Shown piece after piece: positions 34,120-43,599 of a stretch of 64,000 nucleotides of DNA. This stretch comes from Leucobacter chromiiresistens. Its GTDB lineage: Bacteria; Actinomycetota; Actinomycetes; Actinomycetales; Microbacteriaceae. Each line of letters starts with the position of its first letter. Position 1 is the first letter of the stretch. A model generated the notes under the pieces. It was not told the DNA's origin, made no database searches, and saw nothing but the letters and a program-made list of their open reading frames with translations. The stretch covers positions 1,488,001-1,552,000 of the forward strand of contig NZ_FNKB01000001.1 of the NCBI RefSeq assembly GCF_900102345.1, given 5' to 3'. Both the position numbers and the translations under genes were made by a program.

Positions 34120-35100
34120 ATGCGAAAGGCCTTGATTGTCGGTATTGACCACTATGATCAGATCGGCAGCCTGCATGGCGCCGTGAATGATGCGCACGCG
34201 GTCAACTCAGTGTTGAAGCGCCATGCGGACAACCGCGTTAACTTCGCCCAGCCGAACTTGATGGTCGCATCCGGGCCAGGCTCAGCGATCTCCAAGAATG
34301 CCCTGCGAAGCGCCGTCGCAGAACTCTTCAAAGGCGACGCAGAGATTGCACTTTTCTACTTCTCTGGACACGGGTTCCTCGATGGCGTCGGCGGGTACCT
34401 GTGCGCCAGCGACTGCGAAGCCGGTCACGACGGCCTGTCTTTGTCGGAAGTGCTAGTGATGGCCAACGGGTCTCCAGCCAAGAACAAGGTCATCATCTTG
34501 GACAGCTGCCACAGCGGTTTCGCAGGGGGAGGAGCCGCAACGAGTCCTATCGCGGAGCTCAACGAGGGCATTACGATCCTTACTGCGTCAACCGCTGAGC
34601 AATATGCCATGGAGTCCAACGGCTCCGGGCTGTTCACGAACCTACTGGTCGATGCGTTGAATGGAGCTGCGGCGAACCTGCTTGGCGCAGTGACGCCAGG
34701 CAGCGTGTATGCCCACATCGACCAATCGCTGGGTCCTTGGGCGCAGCGACCCGTGTTCAAGACCAATGTGAAGAACTTCGTCTCGCTTCGGGAAGCGGCC
34801 GCACCGATCGAAGCGAGTCAGCTACGCATGCTGACCCAGCTGTTTGTGAGCCAGTCCACCGTGCTTCAGCTCGACCCGTCGTACGAGCCGGAACGTGCGG
34901 GGCATGAGCCTGATGAGGTGCCAGCTCCGGATCCGGCTCGAAACGCCGAATTTGCGGTGCTCCAGGCGATGGAGAGCGTCAATCTCGTTCGCCCGGTCGG
35001 TGCACCGCACATGTGGCACGCGGCCATGGAGTCGAAGTCCTGCGAACTCACGGCGCTTGGGCAGCACTACTGGGCGCTGGTGAATGCGGATTTGATCTGA
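34120..35100 (+). CDS. Caspase-like (C14/metacaspase-fold) protease, putative Thoeris effector
   Basis: 326 residues from ATG 34120 with TAGGAGG upstream, 10 bases after the TIR gene. The caspase catalytic dyad is clear: His84 in [14 protein letters not shown] and Cys130 in [15 protein letters not shown]. The N-terminal strand [23 protein letters not shown] is the family opening. After the protease domain (~1-240), residues 240-326 form a separate segment with no known domain, a possible ligand-binding or autoinhibitory part. In caspase-type Thoeris the TIR product unleashes broad proteolysis and cell death. That role is inferred from the neighbour. Confidence 0.88.
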   Translation: MRKALIVGIDHYDQIGSLHGAVNDAHAVNSVLKRHADNRVNFAQPNLMVASGPGSAISKNALRSAVAELFKGDAEIALFYFSGHGFLDGVGGYLCASDCEAGHDGLSLSEVLVMANGSPAKNKVIILDSCHSGFAGGGAATSPIAELNEGITILTASTAEQYAMESNGSGLFTNLLVDALNGAAANLLGAVTPGSVYAHIDQSLGPWAQRPVFKTNVKNFVSLREAAAPIEASQLRMLTQLFVSQSTVLQLDPSYEPERAGHEPDEVPAPDPARNAEFAVLQAMESVNLVRPVGAPHMWHAAMESKSCELTALGQHYWALVNADLI

Positions 35101-35378
35101 TGCCTGCTGTGGACAAGGTTCGTAAGGCGCTGTTCGCGGAGCAAACGGTCGATCGGCTTGCGGCGATCGAGCATGAGAGATGGGCGCACTGGCAGGAGTA
35201 CGTCCACTCCCGCTGCGAGCGTCGGGCTGACGGTTCGCTCGTGATTCCGCCCGAGCTGGTGGCGCGGTGGGAATCGCAGATCCGGACGCACTATTCGGAC
35301 CTATCTACCGAAGAGCGGGAGAGTGACCGGGAACAGGTTCTGAAGTACTTGCCCGTCATCGTCGACATTCTCAGCTGA
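35100..35378 (+). CDS. Small RyR-domain-like protein, third gene of the TIR-caspase operon
   Basis: 92 residues. The ATG at 35100 overlaps the caspase stop codon (TGATG), so it is translationally coupled. The sequence VDRLAAIEHERWAHWQEYVH, then IPPELVARWESQIRTHYSDL, then STEERESDREQVLKYLPVIV follows the ryanodine-receptor (RyR) repeat pattern: LAxxxHxxW early and a DREx basic-acidic helix late. Bacterial RyR-like domains have been proposed to bind nucleotide-type ligands in conflict systems. Related small proteins also occur in phages. It may tune, store or remove the TIR signal; unproven. Confidence 0.68.
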   Translation: MPAVDKVRKALFAEQTVDRLAAIEHERWAHWQEYVHSRCERRADGSLVIPPELVARWESQIRTHYSDLSTEERESDREQVLKYLPVIVDILS

Positions 35379-35384
35379 GCCGCC

Positions 35385-35427
35385 GCGAGAGGTGTCCTCC
35401 GACGCCATGTCGGGGGGCACCTCTCGC
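35385..35427. terminator. Long hairpin after the TIR-caspase-RyR operon
   Basis: GCGAGAGGTG (35385-35394) pairs with CACCTCTCGC (35418-35427), with an inner extension CCTCCGAC/GTCGGGGG around a 5-base loop; about 18 pairs with one wobble. No T-run follows, so it is a strong hairpin that may end transcription or protect a 3' end. Confidence 0.6.
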
Positions 35428-35567
35428 CATCTGTTGATCCGCCCGGATCTCCTCGAGCGAGGCAGTCGACTCGTCGTCAGGGGCGTGTCTCCATGGGCAA
35501 GGTCAAGTCGCAATGTAAACTTTTTGATACAAGCTTTCACGTGTCAGGCCACCAAAAAAGAGGTTCC

Positions 35568-37532
35568 ATGACCATCACCACGCCCCCGCAAACGCAGCGC
35601 GTCGCTACGACGGAGAACGTCGTCTGGGCCACCGCCGATAAATTCTTGCGCAACGTCGTCGAAGAGACCGAGTACGGCGACTACATTCTTCCGTTCACTG
35701 TGCTGCGGCGTCTTGAGTGCCTACTCACCGCCACCAAGACCGACCTGATCACGGTCGTCAACGGGCTGATCGAGAAGGACACACCCGTCCGGTTCATCGA
35801 CGCGGAGGTCAAGCGCCGTTTCGGACTGAGCTTCTACAACACCTCGCCGCTGAGCCTCGAAGCGATCGCGGCGACCGATGATCACGTTGAAGCATCTGTG
35901 CTTGACTACGTCGCTGGCTTCTCGCACAACATCGCCGACATCTGGACCTCGTTCGAGTTCCCGCGCCTCGTGAAGAAGCTCGCCGACGCCAACACGCTGC
36001 ACCAGGTCGTCCGTCACTTCTCGACTCTTGATCTCTCGGCGGAGTCAGTATCCAATACCGCGATGGGTGACCTGTTCGAGAACGTCATGTACCGTGCCTT
36101 CGATAAGAAGGGCAAAGCAGCCGGTGCATTCTACACCCCGCGCGATGCGATCAAGCTCATGGTCGACCTGCTGTTCGCGTCCGATGAAGAAACCCTCACC
36201 GGCCAGAACACCACCCGCTCGATCTACGATCCGACTGCCGGCTCCGGCGGCATGCTGCTGGTCGGTAAAGAACACCTCACCGAGCTGAATCCCGACATCG
36301 AGGTGAACCTGTTCGGTCAGGAACTCATGGACTCGGCGTTCGCACTGGGTAAAGCTGACCTGCTGATTCAGGGCGGACTGCCCGACGCGATCCGCCAGGG
36401 CGATACGCTGCTGCGCGATGAGTACGCCGACCGTCAGTTCGACTATGTGCTCTCGAACCCGCCCTTCGGTGGCGACTGGGAGAAGCAGTACAAGAGCGTC
36501 GTCGAGCAGTCAAAGGTGCCCGGCTCGCGCTTCTCACACGGTCTGCCGAGCAAGTCCGACGGTCAGATGCTTTTCCTCGTGCACTGCGCCTCGAAGCTCG
36601 CTCCCGCAGGCAAGGCCGGACACGGCGGCCGTGCTGCCGTGGTCTCGAACGCCTCGCCGCTGTTCAACTCCGACAAGGGCCCGAACGCGATCCGGCAATG
36701 GCTCTTCGACGAAGATCTGATCGATACGATCATCGCACTGCCGACGCAGATGTTCTACGGCACCGGCATCGCCACCTACGTGTGGATCCTCGACACCAAT
36801 AAGCCGGCCGAGCGCCAGGGCAAGATTCAGCTGATCGACGGCTCTGGTCTGTGGGATCCGATGCGCAAGGCGATGGGTGACAAGCGTCGCCGCATGGGCA
36901 AGGCCAAGCGCCAGCTCGTGCACGACGCCTACAAGCAGTTCGAAGACGCAGATCCTGCAATCTCGCGCGTGCTCACCAAGGAAGACTTCATGTTCCGCGA
37001 CGTCACTGTGTTCAAGCAGGCCCGTCGCGCGACCGTGTTCACCGAAGAAGCTCTCGAGACCATCGCCGAGCACAAGAACTACACCGACGCGCACGCCGAC
37101 ATCATCCGCGGCCTCGACGGCATCGCATGGAACAGCCTGCCCGTACTCTTCAGTCAGCGGTGCAAGAGCGCAGGCCTGAAGGCACCCATTGGCCTTGTCG
37201 ACGCAGTTGCCCAGGCTCTTGGCGTGCAGGACGATACTGCTCCGCTGGCCATCGATCGCAAGGGCAACCCAGTGCTGCTGGACGGCTGGAAGATCACCGA
37301 GCGTGTGCCGATGAGCGAAGACCTCGACGAGCATATGCAGCGCGAGGTGCTGCCCTTCGCTGAAGGCGCTGCCTGGGATGAGAAGAAGGCCAAGCCAGGC
37401 AACGAGATTCCTTTCACGCGCATCTTCTATGTGCCCGAGGAGCCACGCCCGCTCGAGGAGATCGACGCCGATGTGTCTCGCCTGATGGGCGAGCTGGCTG
37501 AGATGTTCGAGGCGGTGCATCGCGATGCGTGA
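35568..37532 (+). CDS. hsdM: Type I restriction-modification methyltransferase subunit HsdM
   Basis: 654 residues from ATG 35568 (AAGAGG upstream). An N-terminal HsdM domain (ADKFLRNVVEETEYGDYILPFTVLRRLE) is followed by the N6-adenine methylase domain: FYTPRD, SAM motif DPTAGSGGMLLVG (~221-233) and NPPFGGDW catalytic motif (~297). It forms the M2S methylase with HsdS. The gene's 3' end overlaps hsdS by 8 bases. The strong Shine-Dalgarno and position after a hairpin suggest it begins its own transcript. Confidence 0.95.
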   Translation: MTITTPPQTQRVATTENVVWATADKFLRNVVEETEYGDYILPFTVLRRLECLLTATKTDLITVVNGLIEKDTPVRFIDAEVKRRFGLSFYNTSPLSLEAIAATDDHVEASVLDYVAGFSHNIADIWTSFEFPRLVKKLADANTLHQVVRHFSTLDLSAESVSNTAMGDLFENVMYRAFDKKGKAAGAFYTPRDAIKLMVDLLFASDEETLTGQNTTRSIYDPTAGSGGMLLVGKEHLTELNPDIEVNLFGQELMDSAFALGKADLLIQGGLPDAIRQGDTLLRDEYADRQFDYVLSNPPFGGDWEKQYKSVVEQSKVPGSRFSHGLPSKSDGQMLFLVHCASKLAPAGKAGHGGRAAVVSNASPLFNSDKGPNAIRQWLFDEDLIDTIIALPTQMFYGTGIATYVWILDTNKPAERQGKIQLIDGSGLWDPMRKAMGDKRRRMGKAKRQLVHDAYKQFEDADPAISRVLTKEDFMFRDVTVFKQARRATVFTEEALETIAEHKNYTDAHADIIRGLDGIAWNSLPVLFSQRCKSAGLKAPIGLVDAVAQALGVQDDTAPLAIDRKGNPVLLDGWKITERVPMSEDLDEHMQREVLPFAEGAAWDEKKAKPGNEIPFTRIFYVPEEPRPLEEIDADVSRLMGELAEMFEAVHRDA

Positions 37533-38715
37533 GACAGCGCCGCTGTGGAAGTTCGGTGAAGTGAACCCTCTCTCTGTCGACTTCAAAGAGCTTGCTGAAG
37601 GCACGGTTGTTTCATTCATGCCCCTTGAAGCAGTGTGGCCAGGAGGGCGCGCTGACTACGCTGGCAGGTTGGCATGGTCGAACAAGCAGAGCTATACCCA
37701 GTTCAGTCGGGGTGACATTCTGATTCCCAAAATCACTCCAACATTCGAAGCCGGACGTACCATCATCGCCGAAATCGACACCGAGCTGGGGCTGGCTTCA
37801 ACAGAAGTGCATGTCGTGAGGGCTCGCGATACGGCCGATGCTCGATTCCTTCAGTATTGCTTCCAAAGCCAGCCTTTCCTTGACGAAGGTGCCTCCGCAC
37901 TTCAAGGTGTGGGAAATCTTCGACGAATCACCCCGAGGTTTGTTCAAGAACTAAGGGTTCTCGACGTCGACTATGACTCGCAGCAACGCATCGCCGACTA
38001 CCTTGACCGCGAAACCGGCGAGATCGACGTGATGATCGCGAAGATGGACGAGCTTGCGGGGCAGCTGGAGGAACGCAGGTCCGCTGCCATTCTTCGAGAA
38101 CTGCAGAGCGTGCCAAACCGGGTGCAGCTGACCCTTGTGGTAGATATCGCCTCAGGATCTGGCTTTCCTGACAAGTATCAAGGTGTTTCGTCAGAAGAGC
38201 TACCGTTCTACAAGGTGGGGTCCCTATCTTCGGCCATAAATGGCTATTTGGCCTATGACGAGAACACCGTGAGCAGAAGTACCGCTGTTGAGCTTGGAGC
38301 CCGAGTTATTCCGCCCGGGAGCATCCTGATGGCGAAGATCGGCGCGGCGCTCATGCTCGCTCGCTTTGTGCAGACAACCAAGCCTGCCTGCATCGACAAC
38401 AATATGCAGGCACTTGTGCCACGTGAAGGAGTCGTGAACCCGCGATTCTTGGCCTACGCAATGACCGAGATCTCAATCTCCTCGCTTGTTAAGAATGGCC
38501 CAGTACCGACTGTCGATGTGATCGGGTTGAAGATGACGCACATCTCATATCCGTCGACGCTCAGCGAGCAACAGCGCATCGCCGACCACCTCGACGAGGT
38601 CACCGGCAAGATCGACGCCATGCTGGCGAAGGTCGCTGAACTCAAATCTCTCCTCACCGAACGCCGTGCGGCTCTCATCACTGATGTCGTGACCGGCCGA
38701 AAGGACGTGGCATGA
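37525..38715 (+). CDS. hsdS: Type I specificity subunit HsdS
   Basis: 396 residues with two target-recognition domains (about 1-150 and 190-350), each followed by a conserved helix: QQRIADYLDRETGEIDVMIAKMDELAGQL and QQRIADHLDEVTGKIDAMLAKVAELKSLL. The internal symmetry predicts a bipartite DNA target. It overlaps hsdM by 8 bases and hsdR by 4 (ATGA). No inverted duplicate target-recognition cassette lies nearby, so phase-variable shuffling is not suggested. Confidence 0.93.
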   Translation: MRETAPLWKFGEVNPLSVDFKELAEGTVVSFMPLEAVWPGGRADYAGRLAWSNKQSYTQFSRGDILIPKITPTFEAGRTIIAEIDTELGLASTEVHVVRARDTADARFLQYCFQSQPFLDEGASALQGVGNLRRITPRFVQELRVLDVDYDSQQRIADYLDRETGEIDVMIAKMDELAGQLEERRSAAILRELQSVPNRVQLTLVVDIASGSGFPDKYQGVSSEELPFYKVGSLSSAINGYLAYDENTVSRSTAVELGARVIPPGSILMAKIGAALMLARFVQTTKPACIDNNMQALVPREGVVNPRFLAYAMTEISISSLVKNGPVPTVDVIGLKMTHISYPSTLSEQQRIADHLDEVTGKIDAMLAKVAELKSLLTERRAALITDVVTGRKDVA

Positions 38716-41700
38716 GCCACCACCAGATCCTCGAGCACGAGTTCGAGTCAAACCTCTGCGACGAGCTCGCCGACCGCGGCTGGCTCTACGAGAACGCCGG
38801 AGAGCCTAACGCTGTTGACTGGGACATCGCCCGCGCGATGGTGCCGGCTGATGTGCTTCACTGGCTCGCGACCCAGTACCCTGATGAGTACGAGAAGGCT
38901 GTGCCGTCTGATCTCACTAATGGTGCGCTGGAGCTCGCACAGCGCAAGCTTCTGGACCACATCATCAAGGAGCTGGGCAAGTTCACGAAGATGGACCCGA
39001 TCACCGGGCATCCCGTCGGCGGCCTGCTCGGCGTGCTGCGCCGAGGGTTCAAGTTCGCGCAGATCGGCCGCCCGGCAGCGAGCTTCGGCCCGCTGATGGA
39101 GTTCCCGCCGGAGAACCCGAACCTGCTCCGTGTACTCGAGCAGTCTGATGCCGTGCGCCTGCGTGTCCTGCGTCAGGTGCGTTTCGACACCAGGAGCAAC
39201 GAGACCATCGACGTCGTGCTGTGCGCCAACGGTCTGCCGGTGGCCACGCTCGAGCTGAAGACTGACAACACGCAGACCGTCAATCACGCGATCGCCCAGT
39301 ACAAGAACGATCGCATGCCTGGTCCGACCCGCGCGCTGCTGCAGCCAGGTCGCGTGCTCGTCCACTTCGCGGTGTCGAACGACCTCGTGTACATGACCAC
39401 CAAGCTGCAGGGCGCTGAGACGTTCTTCCTGCCGTTCAATCAGGGCACCGACGGTCACGCGGGCAACCCGCCCTCAGAAACCGGCTCGGCGAGCAACTAC
39501 CTGTGGCGTGAGATTCTCGCGCGCCCGACGTTCATGCGCATCATGAGAAACTTCGCGCTGTTTGAGCCGAACCGTTCGAAGAAGGGCGATGGGCGGCTGG
39601 TCTTCCCTCGCTTCCATCAGCTGCGCGCTGTCGAGCGCGTCGTCGCCGACATCGAGCAGCAGGGCGCCGGTGGGCGCTACTTGATCTGGCACTCCGCTGG
39701 ATCCGGCAAGACCAAGACCATCGCCTGGCTCAGCCACCGCCTGATCCGCCACGTCGGCAAAGATGCCCAGCCGATGTTCGACTCGGTCATCGTCGTCACT
39801 GACCGCACCGTGCTTGATGAGAACGTGCGCGACGACATGAACCTCGTGCAGTCCAGCGCAGGTCTGGTTGTCAACATCGGCGACGCCTCCGGTGCGAAGT
39901 CCGCCCAGGTCAAAGCTGCGTTGCTCGAGGGCAACCACATCATCACCTGTACCTTGCAGACGTTCCCGCACGTGATGAAGCTGATCGAGGACACCGCGGA
40001 TCTGCATGGCCGCCGCTGGGCTGTCGTCGCCGATGAGGCGCACTCCTCGCAGTCTGGGTCCACCGCTCGCGCGCTCAAGGGTCTGCTCGTCGATCTGGAT
40101 CTCGACCCGAACGAAGAGCTCAGCGCAGATGATCTCCTTGCAGCAACAGACTCGGCGATCGCCGCAAGCTCGAACATCACGTTCATCGCGCTGACAGCCA
40201 CGCCGAAGGCAAAAACCCTGCGACTGTTCGGCTCTCAGGTACCGGGGGAAGAGCGCTGGGAGGCGTTCGACACCTATACGATGGCGCAGGCGATTGAAGA
40301 GCAGTTCATCCTTGACGTGCTCACAAACTACTCGACCTACGACATGTTCCTGCGGGTGAAGAACACCCTCGAGTCGGAAGACGACGACACCGAGGTCGAG
40401 ACCGGGCGCGCGGTGAAAGACATCGTGCGCTTCACTCGGTTGCACCCCACCGCGATCGCGCAGAAAGTGCAGGTCGTTGTCGAGCACTTTCGACGCAATG
40501 TCGCCCACATGCTAAACGGTCAGGCACGCGCCATGGTCGTCACCTCCGGGCGCAAAGAAGCTGTCCTGTGGTCGGAGAAGATGAACGCCTACATCGCTGA
40601 CAAGGGCTACACCGGGCTAGAGACCCTCGTCGCGTTCTCCGGCTCCGTCAAGAACGACGCCGGCGAAGAAGTTACCGAAGTCTTGATGAACGCGCTCAGC
40701 GACGTCGCACGCGCCTTCCGCGAGGAGGACGACTACAAGGTGCTGATCGTTGCGAACAAGTTCCAGACCGGCTTCGACGAGCCACGGCTCATGGCGATGT
40801 ACGTCGACAAGGTCCTCAGCGACATCGCCACGGTGCAGACGCTCTCTCGTCTGAACCGCATGTACCCGGGCAAGTCTGCGCCGATGGTCGTGGACTTCGT
40901 CAACTCACCGGAGAACATCCAGAAGGACTTTGCCCGGTACTACACCGACGCGCGCGTCGAAGGCGAAGTGGATGCGAACGCCCTGTACGAGCTCGCCGAG
41001 CGCTTGGACGCCGTGGGTCTCTACACCGAAGCGCAGATGCGTGCTGTGGCTCAGGCGTACATTGAAGAGCTCGGCGGTGAGGCAATCCAGTCCGCTCTCG
41101 GACCGATCAAATTCGCCTGGAGCCAGGGTCTGCAGCAGGCGCGTCTCACCAAAGACAAGGTCCGCACGGAAGAACTGAAGCAGTTCCGCTCCGATGCGAT
41201 TAGTTACCGCAACGCGTGGCAGTTCCTCTCCCAGATCGTCGACTACGACGATGAGGACCTGCGCCTGCGCGCGGTACTCATGACCCTGCTGGCACGTAAC
41301 CTGCATCTGACGCCCGAGGAATACGATGGCAGCTACATGGACGGCGTGCAGCTCGGGGGAGTGAAGCTCGTCCCCGACAAGGTCAACGCCGACTTCCGCG
41401 TGGACTACATCACCGACACAGGCATCGCCATCGAGCTGCCAAAATTCACCACCGAGCCGGGCGGAATCGGCTCGAAGCCTCGGGGCCCTCTCGAAGAAGC
41501 AATAGACACAGTCAACGAGCTGTTCAGCGACAAGGGCATCGATGCGGATCCGGGCAGTATCGCTGGGTTCATCACAGCGTACTGGGGGTTCCTCGACGCG
41601 GATGAAGAAGCTGTGGCCATGGCCAAGCGCAACAACGTCGAGCAGCTGAAGGGATCGACGAAGTTCTCGGACGCCAGTGACTACGCGATGTTCCAGGCGT

Positions 41701-41822
41701 TCCAGAACACCGACGAGATCAAGAAGGCGCTGGCCGACCCCGAGGTGCTCGCATCCTTGTTGGCGATTACTGCCCAGAAGATGCACACCGAGCATCACGA
41801 ACCGGGGAACGGTGATGCCTGA
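38712..41822 (+). CDS. hsdR: Type I restriction translocase-nuclease HsdR
   Basis: 1036 residues. The N-terminal nuclease domain has the PD-(D/E)xK pattern ETIDVVLCANGLPVATLELK (about 165-184). Superfamily 2 translocase motifs follow: Walker A SAGSGKTKTIAWL (~326), DEAH-type VVADEAHSSQSG, the SAT-like LTATPKAK and the C-terminal NKFQTGFDEP...QTLSRLNR. It moves DNA and cleaves at a distance when HsdS finds unmethylated sites. It overlaps hsdS by 4 bases, and its stop overlaps the small XRE gene. Confidence 0.95.
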   Translation: MSHHQILEHEFESNLCDELADRGWLYENAGEPNAVDWDIARAMVPADVLHWLATQYPDEYEKAVPSDLTNGALELAQRKLLDHIIKELGKFTKMDPITGHPVGGLLGVLRRGFKFAQIGRPAASFGPLMEFPPENPNLLRVLEQSDAVRLRVLRQVRFDTRSNETIDVVLCANGLPVATLELKTDNTQTVNHAIAQYKNDRMPGPTRALLQPGRVLVHFAVSNDLVYMTTKLQGAETFFLPFNQGTDGHAGNPPSETGSASNYLWREILARPTFMRIMRNFALFEPNRSKKGDGRLVFPRFHQLRAVERVVADIEQQGAGGRYLIWHSAGSGKTKTIAWLSHRLIRHVGKDAQPMFDSVIVVTDRTVLDENVRDDMNLVQSSAGLVVNIGDASGAKSAQVKAALLEGNHIITCTLQTFPHVMKLIEDTADLHGRRWAVVADEAHSSQSGSTARALKGLLVDLDLDPNEELSADDLLAATDSAIAASSNITFIALTATPKAKTLRLFGSQVPGEERWEAFDTYTMAQAIEEQFILDVLTNYSTYDMFLRVKNTLESEDDDTEVETGRAVKDIVRFTRLHPTAIAQKVQVVVEHFRRNVAHMLNGQARAMVVTSGRKEAVLWSEKMNAYIADKGYTGLETLVAFSGSVKNDAGEEVTEVLMNALSDVARAFREEDDYKVLIVANKFQTGFDEPRLMAMYVDKVLSDIATVQTLSRLNRMYPGKSAPMVVDFVNSPENIQKDFARYYTDARVEGEVDANALYELAERLDAVGLYTEAQMRAVAQAYIEELGGEAIQSALGPIKFAWSQGLQQARLTKDKVRTEELKQFRSDAISYRNAWQFLSQIVDYDDEDLRLRAVLMTLLARNLHLTPEEYDGSYMDGVQLGGVKLVPDKVNADFRVDYITDTGIAIELPKFTTEPGGIGSKPRGPLEEAIDTVNELFSDKGIDADPGSIAGFITAYWGFLDADEEAVAMAKRNNVEQLKGSTKFSDASDYAMFQAFQNTDEIKKALADPEVLASLLAITAQKMHTEHHEPGNGDA

Positions 41823-42033
41823 AGCATCCGCGGACATGCGGGCCATCGCCGATCAGATCAAGAAAGCTCGCGAAGCTGCCGGCTGGAGTCAACATGAGCT
41901 GGCTGACCGCGCGGGGGTTTCCCGGCCGTCGGTGGCTCGCGTCGAGGCCGGAGGCGATGTCAATACGGTGACGCTGCGCAAGATCGCCGAAGCCCTGGGG
42001 CTGTCGCTTCATGTAGGAAGCTACGAAGGCTGA
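41815..42033 (+). CDS. Small XRE-family helix-turn-helix protein, last gene of the hsd operon
   Basis: 72 residues. ATG 41815 overlaps the hsdR stop. The body is one HTH_3 domain: IKKAREAAGWSQHELADRAGVSRPSVARVEAGGDVNTVTLRKIAEALGL. Co-translation with hsdR suggests a controller of restriction gene expression, similar in principle to C-proteins of type II systems, but at the end of the operon. It ends 22 bases before a strong terminator. Confidence 0.88.
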   Translation: MPEASADMRAIADQIKKAREAAGWSQHELADRAGVSRPSVARVEAGGDVNTVTLRKIAEALGLSLHVGSYEG

Positions 42034-42055
42034 CTGAGCGGCGACTATCGAGATG

Positions 42056-42100
42056 CCAAGAAGCTCCCCACGATCACCGTGATCGCGGGGAGCTTCTTGG
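42056..42100. terminator. Bidirectional terminator between hsd operon and exonuclease gene
   Basis: CCAAGAAGCTCCCC (42056-42069) is perfectly complementary to GGGGAGCTTCTTGG (42087-42100), with an inner CGATCAC/GTGATCG stem. A-rich and T-rich ends on either side let it work for both convergent transcripts. Confidence 0.85.
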
Positions 42101-42122
42101 CTAGTGCGCTGATTCAGGATAT

Positions 42123-43357
42123 TCACAGCGCCATAGGGTGGTCCATCGACAGGTACTCGCCGAAATGCCTCCCGAAGGCCTGCTCATCGATGACGGGCAC
42201 TCCGTAAGCGCGCGCCTTCTCGGCTTTGCCGCTTAGTGAATCGGGATCCGCCGCGACGACTACTCTGGTCGACTTCGTGATGGCGCCAGTAGTGAGACCT
42301 GCCGTAGTGATCTCGCTGATCCAGTCCTCACGAGGCCGTCGCAGTGTACCGGTGAACACGACCCGATCGCCGGGTTGAAGGAGCGTCTCGCGAGGTTCTG
42401 CACGTGCCTCGCGAGTGCCATCCAATGCCGACGCCACATCAGCCTCGGTGAGGTTCAGATTGACTGCGACCCTGCAGAGATCCGAGAGCTCCTCATCGGT
42501 GAGCACGCCATCGGACCAGGCCTCCGCCGCGAGCTGCCGGAGATGCTCGCGGTGCAACTCCAACATGCGAGATCCGGAGATGCCGGAGTCTTGCGCCACC
42601 TCGAGCAGTGCGCGTCCCTCCGACTTGGAGATGTGGAGATCGAGCAAAGCGTCATTCAACGCGAGGAGGTATGAGGCCTCACTCGTCGCACCTCCGGGGA
42701 TCCACGCGTCGTTCAGCACCTCGGCCATCCATGACCCCGGTTGCGCAGAGGCATTCGACTGTCTGATCGCCAGACGGGTCGCTCGGCGTTTCCGTGATGC
42801 GGGCCATGCGAATGAACGCGCTGCGGTCAGTTCCGCCGTCCAGTCGGCGTGCGAGCTGCCCAGTTCCATGAGCTTGCTGAGCAACTGCGCGGTCGCCTCC
42901 GCGTCCGCGAGCGCAGTGTGGGCATCATCGAGGGGAATGCCAAGTGCTTCGCAGCAATGCGCGAGCTTCGCCGTGCCGAGCAGACGCCCGGACCACTTCA
43001 TGGAGCACAACGCACGCGGACGATCGTCAAGCTGGTAGCCAGAACGCAGAAGCTCATTGTGGAGAAACCGCATATCGAACGTCGCGTTGTGCGCGACCAC
43101 TGCACGTCCGGCGATCAAGGTGAGAATCTCATCGCTGATCTCCGAGAACTCTGGGGCGTCAAGCCAAGCAGGTCACCGCCGCTGATCCCGTGCACATGGC
43201 TCGCGCCGACATCTCGTCGGGGATTCACCAGCGTCGTCCAGGAGTGTTCCTGCTGACCTGTTTCATCGAGCAGCACCACACCGACTTCAACGACGCGGTC
43301 GTTTCGTTCCGGCACAAAACCTGTCGTTTCGAAATCGATCACTGCGAAACCCGACAT
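42123..43357 (-). pseudogene. DEDDh exonuclease-TerB-BRCT protein with one frameshift
   Basis: From ATG 43357 (MSGFAVIDFETTGF, DEDDh motif I with D and E) the frame reads to HVHGISGGDLLGL near 43162. One base appears missing there, because the next frame continues without a gap as DAPEFSEISDEILTLIAGRAVVAHNATFDMRFLHNE. The rest shows H-x-AxxDA (DDAHTALADAEATAQLL, motif III), a TerB-like helical region (ISKSEGRALLEVAQDSGISG...SDGVLTDEELSDL) and a C-terminal BRCT domain (GDRVVFTGTLRRPREDWI). An intact version would be ~410 residues. Either a real disabling mutation or a sequencing error. Confidence 0.8.
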
Positions 43358-43599
43358 AAATCCTTGCTCCTTGCTATGTCGTTGGCAGGGTATCCTGCGA
43401 TACGGCCATTCTGGTTGTTCGGAAGGCACCTGCTGCACTGCAACTCAAAGGTAGCTTCCGCAAGCAGAAAGAGCATGCAGTCGGTCCCGCAGAGTGGGCG
43501 AGCAGTCTTCAGCGTCGGATGTCTTAGTTACACTCTCTCCTAGTGCTTCGGGTGCGCAAGGTCACGGCATCCTCATAGGCTGAAAGCGAGGAAGTCAGC

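Noticed and set aside
37525..38715. Phase-variable hsdS recombination cassette
   Set aside because: Only one hsdS is present, with no inverted repeats or second specificity fragment nearby.
39474..40508. Minus-strand frame of 344 codons inside hsdR
   Set aside because: Antisense to conserved helicase motifs of hsdR; no independent support.
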